Assembly (NCBI RefSeq): GCF_023206215.1
Contig: NZ_CP065800.1
Span: 2,294,001 to 2,358,000, forward strand
Length of the DNA: 64,000 nucleotides
DNA from: Butyrivibrio fibrisolvens
Lineage (GTDB): Bacteria; Bacillota; Clostridia; Lachnospirales; Lachnospiraceae
Reading direction: 5' to 3'
Below are positions 36,488-45,216 of this stretch, in pieces. Each line of letters begins with the position of its first letter. Position 1 is the first letter of the stretch. A program made the position numbers and the translations under genes. Below the pieces are notes generated by a model. It searched no databases, had not been told where the DNA came from, and saw nothing but the letters and a program-made list of their open reading frames with translations.

Positions 36488-36709
36488 ACTTATGAGAATA
36501 AGGCGAAGTTAATAATTCAATGAAATTAACCGATAAACTTACGGGGAATGATCATATTTTTTTACATGATCATAAATATAAACATAAATCCGTTCTTCAT
36601 AAGGAACATAGGCACCGCCTATGCCTGCCTTGCATAAATGATCTACCTTATCACGACTGGCTGAACTATGTTATTTGGAATAAGGTGATTACGTAGAGAA
36701 GGGGTTAAT

Positions 36710-36985
36710 ATGCAGCTCACAAATTATATGGAAAAAATAGTTGTAGATAAGCTTGATAATGTGCTCACAATGTTTCCCAATGTGTGCACCTGTGATGAAT
36801 GCAAACAGGATATAGCCAATCTTGCGCTTAATCATCTGCCGCCAAGATATACATCTTCTGAAAAGGGTGCGATCTTTCTAAATGTCGAAGCTCAGAACAA
36901 TCAATATGATGCCATGGTGGTTCAAGAGATTATAAGATCTATCGGAATCATATCTCAAAATCCAAGACATCCTAAACAGCAATAA
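36710..36985 (+). CDS. ComFB-domain protein
   Basis: 91 residues of the late competence ComFB family: LTNYMEKIVVDKLDNVL helix, the Cys motif CTCDECKQDIANLALNHLPPRY and the SSEKGAIFLNVE strand. In cyanobacteria ComFB-fold proteins have been reported as c-di-nucleotide receptors. Here it sits 16 nt before a GGDEF-EAL gene, which supports a role as c-di-GMP effector rather than in competence. AGGGGTTAAT precedes the ATG. Confidence 0.85.
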   Translation: MQLTNYMEKIVVDKLDNVLTMFPNVCTCDECKQDIANLALNHLPPRYTSSEKGAIFLNVEAQNNQYDAMVVQEIIRSIGIISQNPRHPKQQ

Positions 36986-37001
36986 TAACCGGGTGGTTTT
37001 T

Positions 37002-39308
37002 ATGATTAATTATGCGGCAATTATATGCCTTTTTCTGATCTTAATAGTTAATGCCATATCTATATATGTTGTTAACAGGCTTGGCAAGCTCTATAGCATC
37101 TATTCAGTATGGGCGCTTGGGGCATCTATGCTGTCGATAACAGCAAATATAGTCATTGCATGCACTACATACAGTGGTGTTGTGATGGCGTGCGAGTCGA
37201 TGTACTATATCTTCATCGCATATGAATTCTTTATGTTCTATAAGCTTTTTACCAGCTATATATACCCATCTAATGAAACTAAAACCGTAGAGTATATCCT
37301 AAGAGGCCTTTTGGTTGTAGATACGGCTTTACTTATATTCAACATGTTTACAGGATTTGTATTTTCTGTACATGTAATTGATGGCAAGCCGGTCAGATTC
37401 CTCGATCTTGGAATTTTTGTAGAAAATCATGAACCGGCATATTTTCATTATGTAGTGTGCCTTATTATATCGCTTACATTTATGGTGCCATCGATAATAA
37501 GGATCGTTACTTCCAAGGGAATCTATAAGATAAGATATATAGCGATAGTTGCTTTGTTTGGAGGCCTTGAAGCTATACTTGGAGTTAATTTTTATTTGGA
37601 TTTTCCGGTTCCTGTAGTTCTTTTTCTAAATACTCTTATGATAATACTTAACTATTACATCATGAGTTACTATGTACCGGAGAAGATCAAGGTCGGAACC
37701 ATGGAAGAGTCTCTTAAGAGGCAAAGCAGCGGACTTGTGGCTTATGATAATGATGGCAATCTTGCACTTGTCAATGAGATAACTTTTGAACTTCTCAATA
37801 TTCCTGCAGATGATCTGGATGCGCTGAAGGCCAAAATAGATGAACTCCTTGAAAAAAGAGATGGCCGTAATAAGATATACGACAGATGGATCGAAGAAAT
37901 AAAAGGCAAAGATCTTGGCACAAAGTATATTCAGATAGATGGAGGCGTTCTTAGGGATAGAAGAGGAAATAAGATCGGCGGATTCTATAGTATGTCTGAT
38001 CATACTGCTGAGCAGAACGCCATTATATCCGAGCATTATAAATTGACCCACGATGAGCTTACAGGTCTTTATAACAAGGAAGGTTTCTATGAGGCTGTCA
38101 AAGAGACTTTAAAAAAAGAACCCAGATCTGATTACATGCTTATCTGCACTAACGTACGAGATTTTAAGATAATAAATGATCTGTTTGGATTTGACAAAGG
38201 TAATGAGATAATCCAGAAGATCGCGGCTTTGATCAATACAGGTACGTATCAAAAAGATGTCACAGCAAGAATAGTTGCGGATCAGTTCGCTATTCTGACC
38301 GCCAAAGACAGGTACGATGCTGCTGACATGAGTAAGCAGCTTGCAGAGGTGTCTAAACTGATAGCAAGCTCTTATTACAGCATGACTATCCATTGCGGAA
38401 TCTATAATATAACCAATCCTGAGATGGAAGTATCTCTCATGTGTGATAGAGCCAATATGGCTATCAGCACCATCTGCGATGAGCCCGGCAATACTATAGT
38501 TACTTATGATGACAAAATGATGTCGGATATCCTCCATGACAGGCAGGTTGCTAATCAATTAGAGCAGGCTATAGACAAGAATCAGTTTGTTATATTCCTT
38601 CAGCCACAAGTTACTTCTCTTGGCGAAGTGATAGGGGCTGAAGCCCTTGTAAGATGGGATGATCCGAAGCGCGGAATACTAACTCCCGGAGTGTTTATAG
38701 ATATTCTGGAGAAAACAGGATGTCTGTACAAGCTTGATCTTCATGTATGGGAGCTTGCGGCGAGGCAGCTGGCAGCATGGAAGGGCACACCTTTTGAAAG
38801 GCTTAATATATCCGTTAATATATCGCCCAAAGATTTCTACTATTTGGATGTATTTAAGGAATTCACAGGACTTGTGAATAAGTATGATATATCACCTTCC
38901 AAGCTCAAACTTGAGATTACAGAGACTGCACTTATGATAGAACCTACAAGGCAGCTGACTCTTATAGGCAAGCTCAACAATTTTGGCTTTGATTTTGAGA
39001 TTGATGATTTTGGTACAGGTTATTCATCTCTTAGTCTGTTAAAAGATATGCCTGCAGAGATACTAAAGATCGATATGGAATTCCTTCATGAGACAGAAAA
39101 TGAGCAAAGGAGTAAGAAAATCCTTGAATCCATAATAAGCCTTGCTCATGAACTTAAAATGAAGGTTATTACAGAAGGTGTGGAATATGAACATCAGGTC
39201 AAGTCATTGCGTGAACTTGGATGCGATATATTCCAGGGATACTACTATTCCAAGCCGCTTCCTGTTAGTGAATTCGAAGAAAAATATCGAGATCACGTTA
39301 ATAAATAG
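37002..39308 (+). CDS. Membrane GGDEF-EAL protein
   Basis: 768 residues. ATG 37002 has GGGTGG upstream; a GTG 3 codons earlier is possible. Seven hydrophobic helices fill residues 1-225, then a short PAS-like segment (SSGLVAYDNDGNLALVNE). The GGDEF domain is degenerate at its signature (VADQF), so probably inactive or regulatory. The EAL domain looks active: GAEALVRWDDPK, EITETAL, DDFGTGYSSLSLL, TEGVE and QGYYYSKP. Likely a c-di-GMP phosphodiesterase driven by a membrane sensor and paired with the ComFB gene just upstream. Confidence 0.9.
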   Translation: MINYAAIICLFLILIVNAISIYVVNRLGKLYSIYSVWALGASMLSITANIVIACTTYSGVVMACESMYYIFIAYEFFMFYKLFTSYIYPSNETKTVEYILRGLLVVDTALLIFNMFTGFVFSVHVIDGKPVRFLDLGIFVENHEPAYFHYVVCLIISLTFMVPSIIRIVTSKGIYKIRYIAIVALFGGLEAILGVNFYLDFPVPVVLFLNTLMIILNYYIMSYYVPEKIKVGTMEESLKRQSSGLVAYDNDGNLALVNEITFELLNIPADDLDALKAKIDELLEKRDGRNKIYDRWIEEIKGKDLGTKYIQIDGGVLRDRRGNKIGGFYSMSDHTAEQNAIISEHYKLTHDELTGLYNKEGFYEAVKETLKKEPRSDYMLICTNVRDFKIINDLFGFDKGNEIIQKIAALINTGTYQKDVTARIVADQFAILTAKDRYDAADMSKQLAEVSKLIASSYYSMTIHCGIYNITNPEMEVSLMCDRANMAISTICDEPGNTIVTYDDKMMSDILHDRQVANQLEQAIDKNQFVIFLQPQVTSLGEVIGAEALVRWDDPKRGILTPGVFIDILEKTGCLYKLDLHVWELAARQLAAWKGTPFERLNISVNISPKDFYYLDVFKEFTGLVNKYDISPSKLKLEITETALMIEPTRQLTLIGKLNNFGFDFEIDDFGTGYSSLSLLKDMPAEILKIDMEFLHETENEQRSKKILESIISLAHELKMKVITEGVEYEHQVKSLRELGCDIFQGYYYSKPLPVSEFEEKYRDHVNK

Positions 39309-39422
39309 CGGGGAAATAATTAAGATTAAATATTTTTGCAAAAATCAAAAAAATGGGGATACATTTGGCCGGAATTGTGTTATTATCGAATAGCTGAAAC
39401 ACGATTTCGGCCTTTCAAAGTT

Positions 39423-39447
39423 GAAGCACATTCTGCTTCTGACTTTT
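39423..39447 (+). terminator. Weak terminator-like hairpin before mgtE leader
   Basis: GAAGCA-CATTC-TGCTTC then TGACTTTTTAA. Short stem. It could end the GGDEF-EAL transcript. Confidence 0.4.
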
Positions 39448-39556
39448 TAATCCCAGGATCAGATTCATGCTATATTACATGAGGATACCCGAGTTTGATT
39501 CATAGGTCCGCTATGCGGATTTTGTAGGATAATCCATGGTAAAGGAGGTGGTTTTA

Positions 39557-39670
39557 ATGAAGGAAAGTCATAAATCAAGTAACGACAACCCTGCGCCCCG
39601 ATTATGCACAGCATTAAAACCAAAGGAGAATAGCCATGGAAGAAAAGAACTATCAGGAGATCGTTCGTAA
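39557..39670 (+). CDS. Leader reading frame overlapping mgtE start (37 codons)
   Basis: ATG 39557 has a near-perfect site (AAAGGAGG, 8 nt upstream), stronger than most genes here. The frame reads MKESHKSSNDNPAPRLC ... and ends at TAA 39668, inside mgtE, in another frame, overlapping its first 35 nt. The segment S-N-D-N-P-A-P-R mixes Asp and Pro as in E. coli MgtL, whose leader peptide destabilises ribosomes at low Mg2+ and switches on a Mg2+ transporter. A regulatory leader peptide is therefore likely (inference). Confidence 0.5.
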   Translation: MKESHKSSNDNPAPRLCTALKPKENSHGRKELSGDRS

Positions 39671-40988
39671 TCTCCTCGAAACCAGGCAGTATACCAAACT
39701 CCGTGAGCTCATCGCTGACATGCAGGAAGTCGATGTTGCTCTTGTGATGGGAGAAATGAAGGATGAAGATTCACTCAAACTTTTCCGACTTCTTCCCAAG
39801 GATATGGCTGCTGAAGTATTTGCTAATCTTGAGTCTGACGACCAACAGTACATTATACGATTCCTGTCAGACAGAGAAACTTCAAACATTGTAAACAACC
39901 TGTATGCTGATGACGCTGCGGATTTCTTAGAGGAGATGCCTGCCAACGTCGTTAAGAGGATTCTTGCGCATGCCAATCCTGAAACGCGCAAGGATATCAA
40001 TCAGCTGCTTCAATATCCGGATGATTCGGCCGGCTCTATCATGACGGTGGAGTATGTCGATCTTAAAAAGGATATGACTATAGGACAGGCAATAGAGAGA
40101 ATCCGCAGAATAGGTCTTGATTCGGAGACAGTTAATATCTGCTACGTTCTGGATGCAAGACGTGTTTTGGTTGGAACCGTTGACCTTAGATATCTTCTGA
40201 TACTTAGCGAAGATTCTATCATCGGTGACATCATGAATGACAACGTCATCTCTATAGGAACAATGGATGACCAGGAAGAGGCGGCTCGTAAGATACAGAA
40301 GTACGACTTTACAGCCATGCCTGTAGTTGATAACGAAAATCGTATGGTCGGCATCATAACTGTCGATGACGTAGTGGATATCCTGGAGCAGGAGGCTACA
40401 GAGGATATCGAGAAGATGGCAGCTATCGTGCCATCTGATAAGCCATACCTCAAGACAGGTATATTTGCTACTTACAAAAAGAGGATGCCATGGCTGCTTC
40501 TGCTCATGATAAGTGCTACATTTACAGGAGCTATCATCACAAGCTTTGAAAATGCGCTTGCCAAGTATGTTGTACTTACAGCTTATATACCAATGCTGAT
40601 GGATACAGGCGGTAATGCCGGTTCACAGGCTAGTGTATCGATCATTCGTGGACTGTCACTTGATGAGATTGAATTCAAGGATCTTTTCAAAACTGTCTGG
40701 AAAGAGATAAGAGTTGCTGCTATGTGCGGTGCCACACTTGCTCTTACCAATTTTGCCAAGCTGCTGCTTTTTGATAAGATAGGTCTTTCGATTGCTTTGA
40801 TCGTATGCATGACATTGTTCCTTGTTGTTATCATAGCTAAGTGTGTAGGCTGCATACTTCCTATGCTTTCAGAGAAGATCGGCCTTGATCCTGCTGTAAT
40901 GGCAAGCCCTATGATCACAACTATCGTAGATGCAATATCGCTTCTTGCATATTTTACGATCGCAACACACCTATTGGATTTTTCATGA
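39636..40988 (+). CDS. mgtE: Magnesium transporter MgtE
   Basis: 450 residues, the normal length. N domain (helical, LLETRQYTKLRELIADM ... DDAADFLEEMPANVV), a tandem CBS pair (about 135-255), a plug helix and five membrane helices in the C-terminal 180 residues with the pore motif PMLMDTGGNAGSQAS. MgtE is a Mg2+ channel closed when Mg2+ fills the cytoplasmic domains. AAAGGAG precedes the ATG, and an upstream frame overlaps it. No M-box consensus was recognised in the leader. Confidence 0.96.
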   Translation: MEEKNYQEIVRNLLETRQYTKLRELIADMQEVDVALVMGEMKDEDSLKLFRLLPKDMAAEVFANLESDDQQYIIRFLSDRETSNIVNNLYADDAADFLEEMPANVVKRILAHANPETRKDINQLLQYPDDSAGSIMTVEYVDLKKDMTIGQAIERIRRIGLDSETVNICYVLDARRVLVGTVDLRYLLILSEDSIIGDIMNDNVISIGTMDDQEEAARKIQKYDFTAMPVVDNENRMVGIITVDDVVDILEQEATEDIEKMAAIVPSDKPYLKTGIFATYKKRMPWLLLLMISATFTGAIITSFENALAKYVVLTAYIPMLMDTGGNAGSQASVSIIRGLSLDEIEFKDLFKTVWKEIRVAAMCGATLALTNFAKLLLFDKIGLSIALIVCMTLFLVVIIAKCVGCILPMLSEKIGLDPAVMASPMITTIVDAISLLAYFTIATHLLDFS

Positions 40989-41056
40989 TCAGTTTTGTAT
41001 AGTCAGCTTATATAAGTTATTTTCTCTAAAATAGATAAAACGCAGAAGATTCATTT

Positions 41057-41156
41057 TTAACCTCATGTCACGAGCTAAGCGAGTGGCTAATGGTTCAAAT
41101 TGATGGAGCTCGCGCCATCAATTTGGGTTTGAAAGTGGAACACTTTCAAACTTTTC
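41057..41156 (+). repeat. Short repeat family 2, copy b
   Basis: TTAACCTCATGTCACGAGC ... GAGCTCGCGCCATCAATTTGG, then the same perfect GTTTGAAAGTG-GAA-CACTTTCAAAC hairpin as copy a, and a T-rich tail. Placed between mgtE and the next promoter region. Confidence 0.75.
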
Positions 41157-41358
41157 TTTGCAAAAAGGATATGATGAAGACTTCTGCGTTTTTTGTATAA
41201 AATATCAATAATATATTCTACCAAAAACAAACGATATTGTGATAAAATATTTATGTGATCATTATACAGTCGGTATATAAGAGGCTGTCATATTTGTATT
41301 AACTTTGGTATCCATCAACATGTCTATGGGAGTTAGTTGCTCCCGGAACGGAGAAGTG

Positions 41359-42003
41359 ATGTTAGAGTATACAAAGATCTATTCCAAGAAGTACCCGGAT
41401 ATCGCACTTAAGGTTATTCCAGGTCATTTCGTAACACCCAATTCTCATATCAATTACTATATGGATATGACTACCATGAAAACAAGGCAGTCAGAAGCAA
41501 GAGCTGTAGCTATGGCTATGAGTCAGAGTTATATGGCTACAACAGTAATTGATACCATTATCTGCATGGATGGAACTGAGGTGATCGGAGCATATCTTGC
41601 AGATGAACTCTCCAAAGCCGGAATTCTGTCTATGAACAGGCATAAGACTATCTATGTTGTGACTCCTGAGTATGATCAGTCCGGCCAGCTTATATTCCGT
41701 GACAATATGCTTATGATGGTCAATGAGAAGCATGTACTTCTGCTCCTTGCATCTATGACTACAGGTACGACTGTAACAAGAGCTATTGAGGGTATCAAGT
41801 ATTACGGCGGACATGTGAGCGGCGTATCTACAATATTCTCAGCCGGGACATCAGTTGCCGGATATGAGATCAACACTCTCTTTAATAAATCCGACATTCC
41901 TGACTATGTCTCTTATAGTCATGACAATTGTAAGATGTGTCAGGATGGAACCAGAATCACAGCTATATGCAATGGTTTTGGCTATTCTGAAGTCAGACAT
42001 TAG
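41359..42003 (+). CDS. Type I phosphoribosyltransferase-like protein
   Basis: 214 residues from ATG 41359, 5 nt after GGAG. The fold pattern is that of orotate-type PRTases: VIDTIICMDGTEVIGAYLADEL, then the PRPP-loop region LLLLASMTTGTTVTRAIEGIKYYGG. The loop has M-T-T-G-T-T where active enzymes usually have D-x-x-x-T-G/T with two acids before it; the acidic pair is missing (LLLLAS). So it may bind nucleotides without catalysis. C-terminal Cys pair (NCKMCQDG) might bind metal. Confidence 0.7.
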   Translation: MLEYTKIYSKKYPDIALKVIPGHFVTPNSHINYYMDMTTMKTRQSEARAVAMAMSQSYMATTVIDTIICMDGTEVIGAYLADELSKAGILSMNRHKTIYVVTPEYDQSGQLIFRDNMLMMVNEKHVLLLLASMTTGTTVTRAIEGIKYYGGHVSGVSTIFSAGTSVAGYEINTLFNKSDIPDYVSYSHDNCKMCQDGTRITAICNGFGYSEVRH

Positions 42004-42168
42004 TGGAAAGCGGATGAAAACTTGCTGTCATATATCCTTTTTCTATAACAAGTAGTAGCGGCGCGGCTTGACAAGATTAACAAAAAAGCGTAAATTTTTC
42101 TTTGTAAGCATAGAAGAAAAAATATGGCCTGAGTACTTTTAACAGGCTTCCTATGAGGAGGAAAAGTT

Positions 42169-42441
42169 ATGGCACAGGTTAAGAAGGCTGCTGAGAAGCC
42201 GGCTGCAAAGAAGACAGTTACAAAGAAAGCTACTGCTTCAGTCAAAACAAAGATTGAACTTCAGTATGCTGAAAAGAACATCTCTTACGATGATATCGTA
42301 AAGAATGCCAAAGAGTTCTGGACTTTAGAACTTGGCAAGAAGGCTGAGGATCTTAAGAGTCTTGATCTTTATGTTAAACCGGAAGAGAACAGAGTTTATT
42401 ATGTTGCCAATGGCAAGGAAACAGGTTCATTTGAACTTTAA
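42169..42441 (+). CDS. DUF6465 family protein
   Basis: 90 residues; GAGGAGG upstream. A Lys/Ala-rich tail of 28 residues (KKAAEKPAAKKTVTKKA) recalls nucleic-acid-binding tails, followed by a compact domain (KIELQYAEKNISYDDIVKNA ... LDLYVKPEENRVYYVANG). Widely found in Lachnospiraceae; function unknown. Monocistronic, with a terminator at 42457. Confidence 0.8.
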   Translation: MAQVKKAAEKPAAKKTVTKKATASVKTKIELQYAEKNISYDDIVKNAKEFWTLELGKKAEDLKSLDLYVKPEENRVYYVANGKETGSFEL

Positions 42442-42456
42442 AAAAGAAATGGTATA

Positions 42457-42488
42457 AAAGGCTGGAGAGTGATCTCCGGCTTTTTTTT
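42457..42488 (+). terminator. Rho-independent terminator
   Basis: AAGGCTGGAGA / TCTCCGGCTTT, loop GTGA, eight T's. Confidence 0.9.
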
Positions 42489-42582
42489 ATAGTAAAAAGT
42501 ACAAGATGCCCAAAATTGATCTCTACTATATCTGCTGGAAAAGTGCACAATTTGTGGAAACGAAATTCGTCATTTTGGTTTC

Positions 42583-42611
42583 TTGTTAATTTAGCAGCAT
42601 ATTAGTACAAT
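42583..42611 (+). promoter_or_regulatory. Promoter of the GH2 sugar operon
   Basis: TTGTTA at 42583, 17-nt spacer, TACAAT at 42606. Confidence 0.65.
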
Positions 42612-42620
42612 AAGTATATA

Positions 42621-42647
42621 GAAACGGCAATGTAATAAAAGCGTTTC
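42621..42647. promoter_or_regulatory. Operator-like inverted repeat at the GH2 promoter
   Basis: GAAACG (42621) and CGTTTC (42642) flank 15 nt directly after the -10 box. A similar GAAAC ... GTTTC pair lies just upstream of the -35 box (about 42557-42582). Two such sites around one promoter suggest a LacI- or AraC-type sugar regulator; none is encoded in the window. Confidence 0.5.
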
Positions 42648-42678
42648 CATCAGATTGACGTTTATGAAAGAGGCTGAT

Positions 42679-45189
42679 TTGAGACAATATATCCCATTTA
42701 ATGACAATTGGAAATTCACAGATAATTACAGCGAAGAGATCCACACAGATTTTTTTGATGACAAGGATCTTGAAGTTGTGCGTATTCCGCATACAGCTAA
42801 GGTTACAGGCTTTCACTATTTTGATGAGTCTGTATATCAGAAAGTATGCGGTTATCGTAAGTGCTTTAAGGCAGATCCTTCCTGGAAGGGGTCGAGGATC
42901 ATCATACATTTTGAAGCAGTGGCTCATGTATCAGATGTGTATATTAATAATATATATATTTGCAGTCATGGTAGCGGTTATACAGCTTTTGAAGCAGATA
43001 TCACCGATCATATCAGATATGATAAGGACAATGTTCTGTCTCTAAGAGTGTCGGGAACTGAGAAGGATAATGTACCACCATTTGGACATGTTGTTGATTA
43101 CATGACTTATACAGGGATATACAGACCTGTTTCATTGCAGATCGTGCCTGATAACTATATAAAAGATATATTTGTAAGAGGCATTATCCCAGGTGGATAT
43201 GTTTATAACGATAGAGAACCTTCTGCTAATAAAACAGAAGCAAAGATCAAGGCTTCCATAACTCTTTTACAGGAAGATAAGAGTCTTAATGTAAGACTTA
43301 GGCTTAGGAGGTTTACAGAAGCAGGCCTTGCCGGGGATTCTAATATTCCTGCAGGTGCAAGAAGTGCTTTTGACATAGAATCAGATAATCTTAAGACGGA
43401 TATGTACCGCGAGGAGACCTTGCTTGGGACAGCGCAGATGGATGACGTGGTCAAGGCTATAAGTCATAGGACACTTCCTGTGTCGCTGTGGGATAGTCTG
43501 TATCCGGCAATGTATGTGCTGAGAGTAGAACTTATAAGAGGCACTGAAGTTATAGATGAGAAGGAAGTCAGATTTGGATTTAGGAAGATGCTATTCAAAC
43601 ATGACGGATTCTATCTTAACGGCAGGAAGTTTAGGATACGAGGCCTTAACAGGCATCAAAGCTATGCTTATGCAGGATATGCAATGCCAAGATCCATGCA
43701 GGTCATGGATGCTAATATACTCCGTAATGAGCTATCTCTAGGTGCTGTAAGAACATCTCATTATCCTCAGTCACATGATTTTATTGGAAGATGTGATGAG
43801 CTGGGACTTCTGGTATTTATGGAATTCCCCGGATGGCAGCATATCGGAGACAGTCAGTGGAAGGATCAGGCGCTTATAAATCTTAAAGAGATGATCACAC
43901 AGTATAGAAATCATACGAGCATCATGCTGTGGGGCGTCAGGATCAATGAATCTGTCGATGATGATGACTTTTACAAAAAGACCAATGAGGTTGCACACAA
44001 CCTTGATGACAGCAGGCAGACTGGCGGCGTAAGAGCCAAGGATCACAGCCACCTTTTTGAGGATGTATATACATATAATGACTTCTCACATGATGGTAAG
44101 AGACCGGGATGTGCGCCCAGAAAAAGGATCACGGATGATGACAAGCACGCATATCTTATAACCGAATATAACGGGCATATGTTCCCTACCAAGAGCTTTG
44201 ATACGGAAAAAAGGCGTGCAGAGCATGCAATAAGACATGCCAATGTTATTGATAAGGTAGCATCTTATAGTGATATTGCAGGTTCTTTTGGTTGGTGTAT
44301 GTTTGATTACAACACCCACAAGGATTTTGGCTCAGGCGACAGGATATGCTATCACGGAGTTATGGATATGTTCAGAAATCCAAAGCTTGCAGCAGCTGTA
44401 TATGAAAGCCAGTCAGATGAACATCCGGTCCTTGAAATATCATCATCAATGGATATAGGTGAACATGATGAGTGCATCAGAGGTGATGTATGGATGATCA
44501 CCAATGCTGATAGTGTGAGATTTTATAAAAACGATATATTCATTCATGAATACAAAAAAGCTGATTCGCCGTACAAGAATATGCTTCATGGTCCGCTGCT
44601 TATAGATGACTATATAGGAGATCAGATAAGAGAAAATGAGTCATTACCAAAAAGGCAGTGTGATGATATCAAATATCTTATGAACAGGGCAGCAAGATTT
44701 GGAATGGGCGGAATAGGCCTTAAGGGAGCGTTGAAAGCTGGAAAGCTTGTGACTATCAAGCATATGACATTTGAAGATGCCACCAAACTATATAATAAAT
44801 ATATAGGTGACTGGGGCGGTAAATCCACTGAGTTCAAATTTGAAGCAGTTAAAGATGGAAAGGTTGTCAAAACGGTGATCAAGTCACCGTCTAAGGAACT
44901 TCGCCTTGATATAAAGATCGATCATACAGATCTCAAAGAGGCGGAGACTTATGATGTAGCGGCTGTAAGGATAAAAGCAGTAGACCAAAATGGTAACGTA
45001 GCACCTTTTGCATGTGAACCTGTGATGTTCAAGACCTGTGGACCTATAGAAATATATGGACCGTCACTTGCGTCGCTTCAGGGCGGAATGGGAGGCTGCT
45101 ATATAAAAACTACCGGCAAAAATGGCAAGGCAAGTCTTACTATTCAGACGGAGTTTGAAACAAGGACTGTAGAGTTCAATTGCCAATAA
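42679..45189 (+). CDS. Glycoside hydrolase family 2 (beta-galactosidase-like)
   Basis: About 836 residues. TTG 42679 follows AAAGAGG by 5 nt and gives the usual short GH2 start (RQYIPFNDNWKF); ATG 42664 is the alternative. Parts in order: sugar-binding jelly roll (about 1-170), Ig-like domain, TIM barrel with the acid/base Glu in LWGVRINES (about 423) and the nucleophile Glu in ITEYNGH (about 495), then a C-terminal DUF4982-like domain. No signal peptide, so it acts on sugar brought in by the GPH transporter at the operon's end. Confidence 0.9.
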   Translation: MRQYIPFNDNWKFTDNYSEEIHTDFFDDKDLEVVRIPHTAKVTGFHYFDESVYQKVCGYRKCFKADPSWKGSRIIIHFEAVAHVSDVYINNIYICSHGSGYTAFEADITDHIRYDKDNVLSLRVSGTEKDNVPPFGHVVDYMTYTGIYRPVSLQIVPDNYIKDIFVRGIIPGGYVYNDREPSANKTEAKIKASITLLQEDKSLNVRLRLRRFTEAGLAGDSNIPAGARSAFDIESDNLKTDMYREETLLGTAQMDDVVKAISHRTLPVSLWDSLYPAMYVLRVELIRGTEVIDEKEVRFGFRKMLFKHDGFYLNGRKFRIRGLNRHQSYAYAGYAMPRSMQVMDANILRNELSLGAVRTSHYPQSHDFIGRCDELGLLVFMEFPGWQHIGDSQWKDQALINLKEMITQYRNHTSIMLWGVRINESVDDDDFYKKTNEVAHNLDDSRQTGGVRAKDHSHLFEDVYTYNDFSHDGKRPGCAPRKRITDDDKHAYLITEYNGHMFPTKSFDTEKRRAEHAIRHANVIDKVASYSDIAGSFGWCMFDYNTHKDFGSGDRICYHGVMDMFRNPKLAAAVYESQSDEHPVLEISSSMDIGEHDECIRGDVWMITNADSVRFYKNDIFIHEYKKADSPYKNMLHGPLLIDDYIGDQIRENESLPKRQCDDIKYLMNRAARFGMGGIGLKGALKAGKLVTIKHMTFEDATKLYNKYIGDWGGKSTEFKFEAVKDGKVVKTVIKSPSKELRLDIKIDHTDLKEAETYDVAAVRIKAVDQNGNVAPFACEPVMFKTCGPIEIYGPSLASLQGGMGGCYIKTTGKNGKASLTIQTEFETRTVEFNCQ

Positions 45190-45216
45190 TAATAGAAATG
45201 CAAAAAGGGGAATGAT

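Noticed and set aside
39309..39556. M-box riboswitch upstream of mgtE
   Set aside because: Small stems are present but I could not match the conserved M-box core; the overlapping leader frame is a better-supported regulatory feature.
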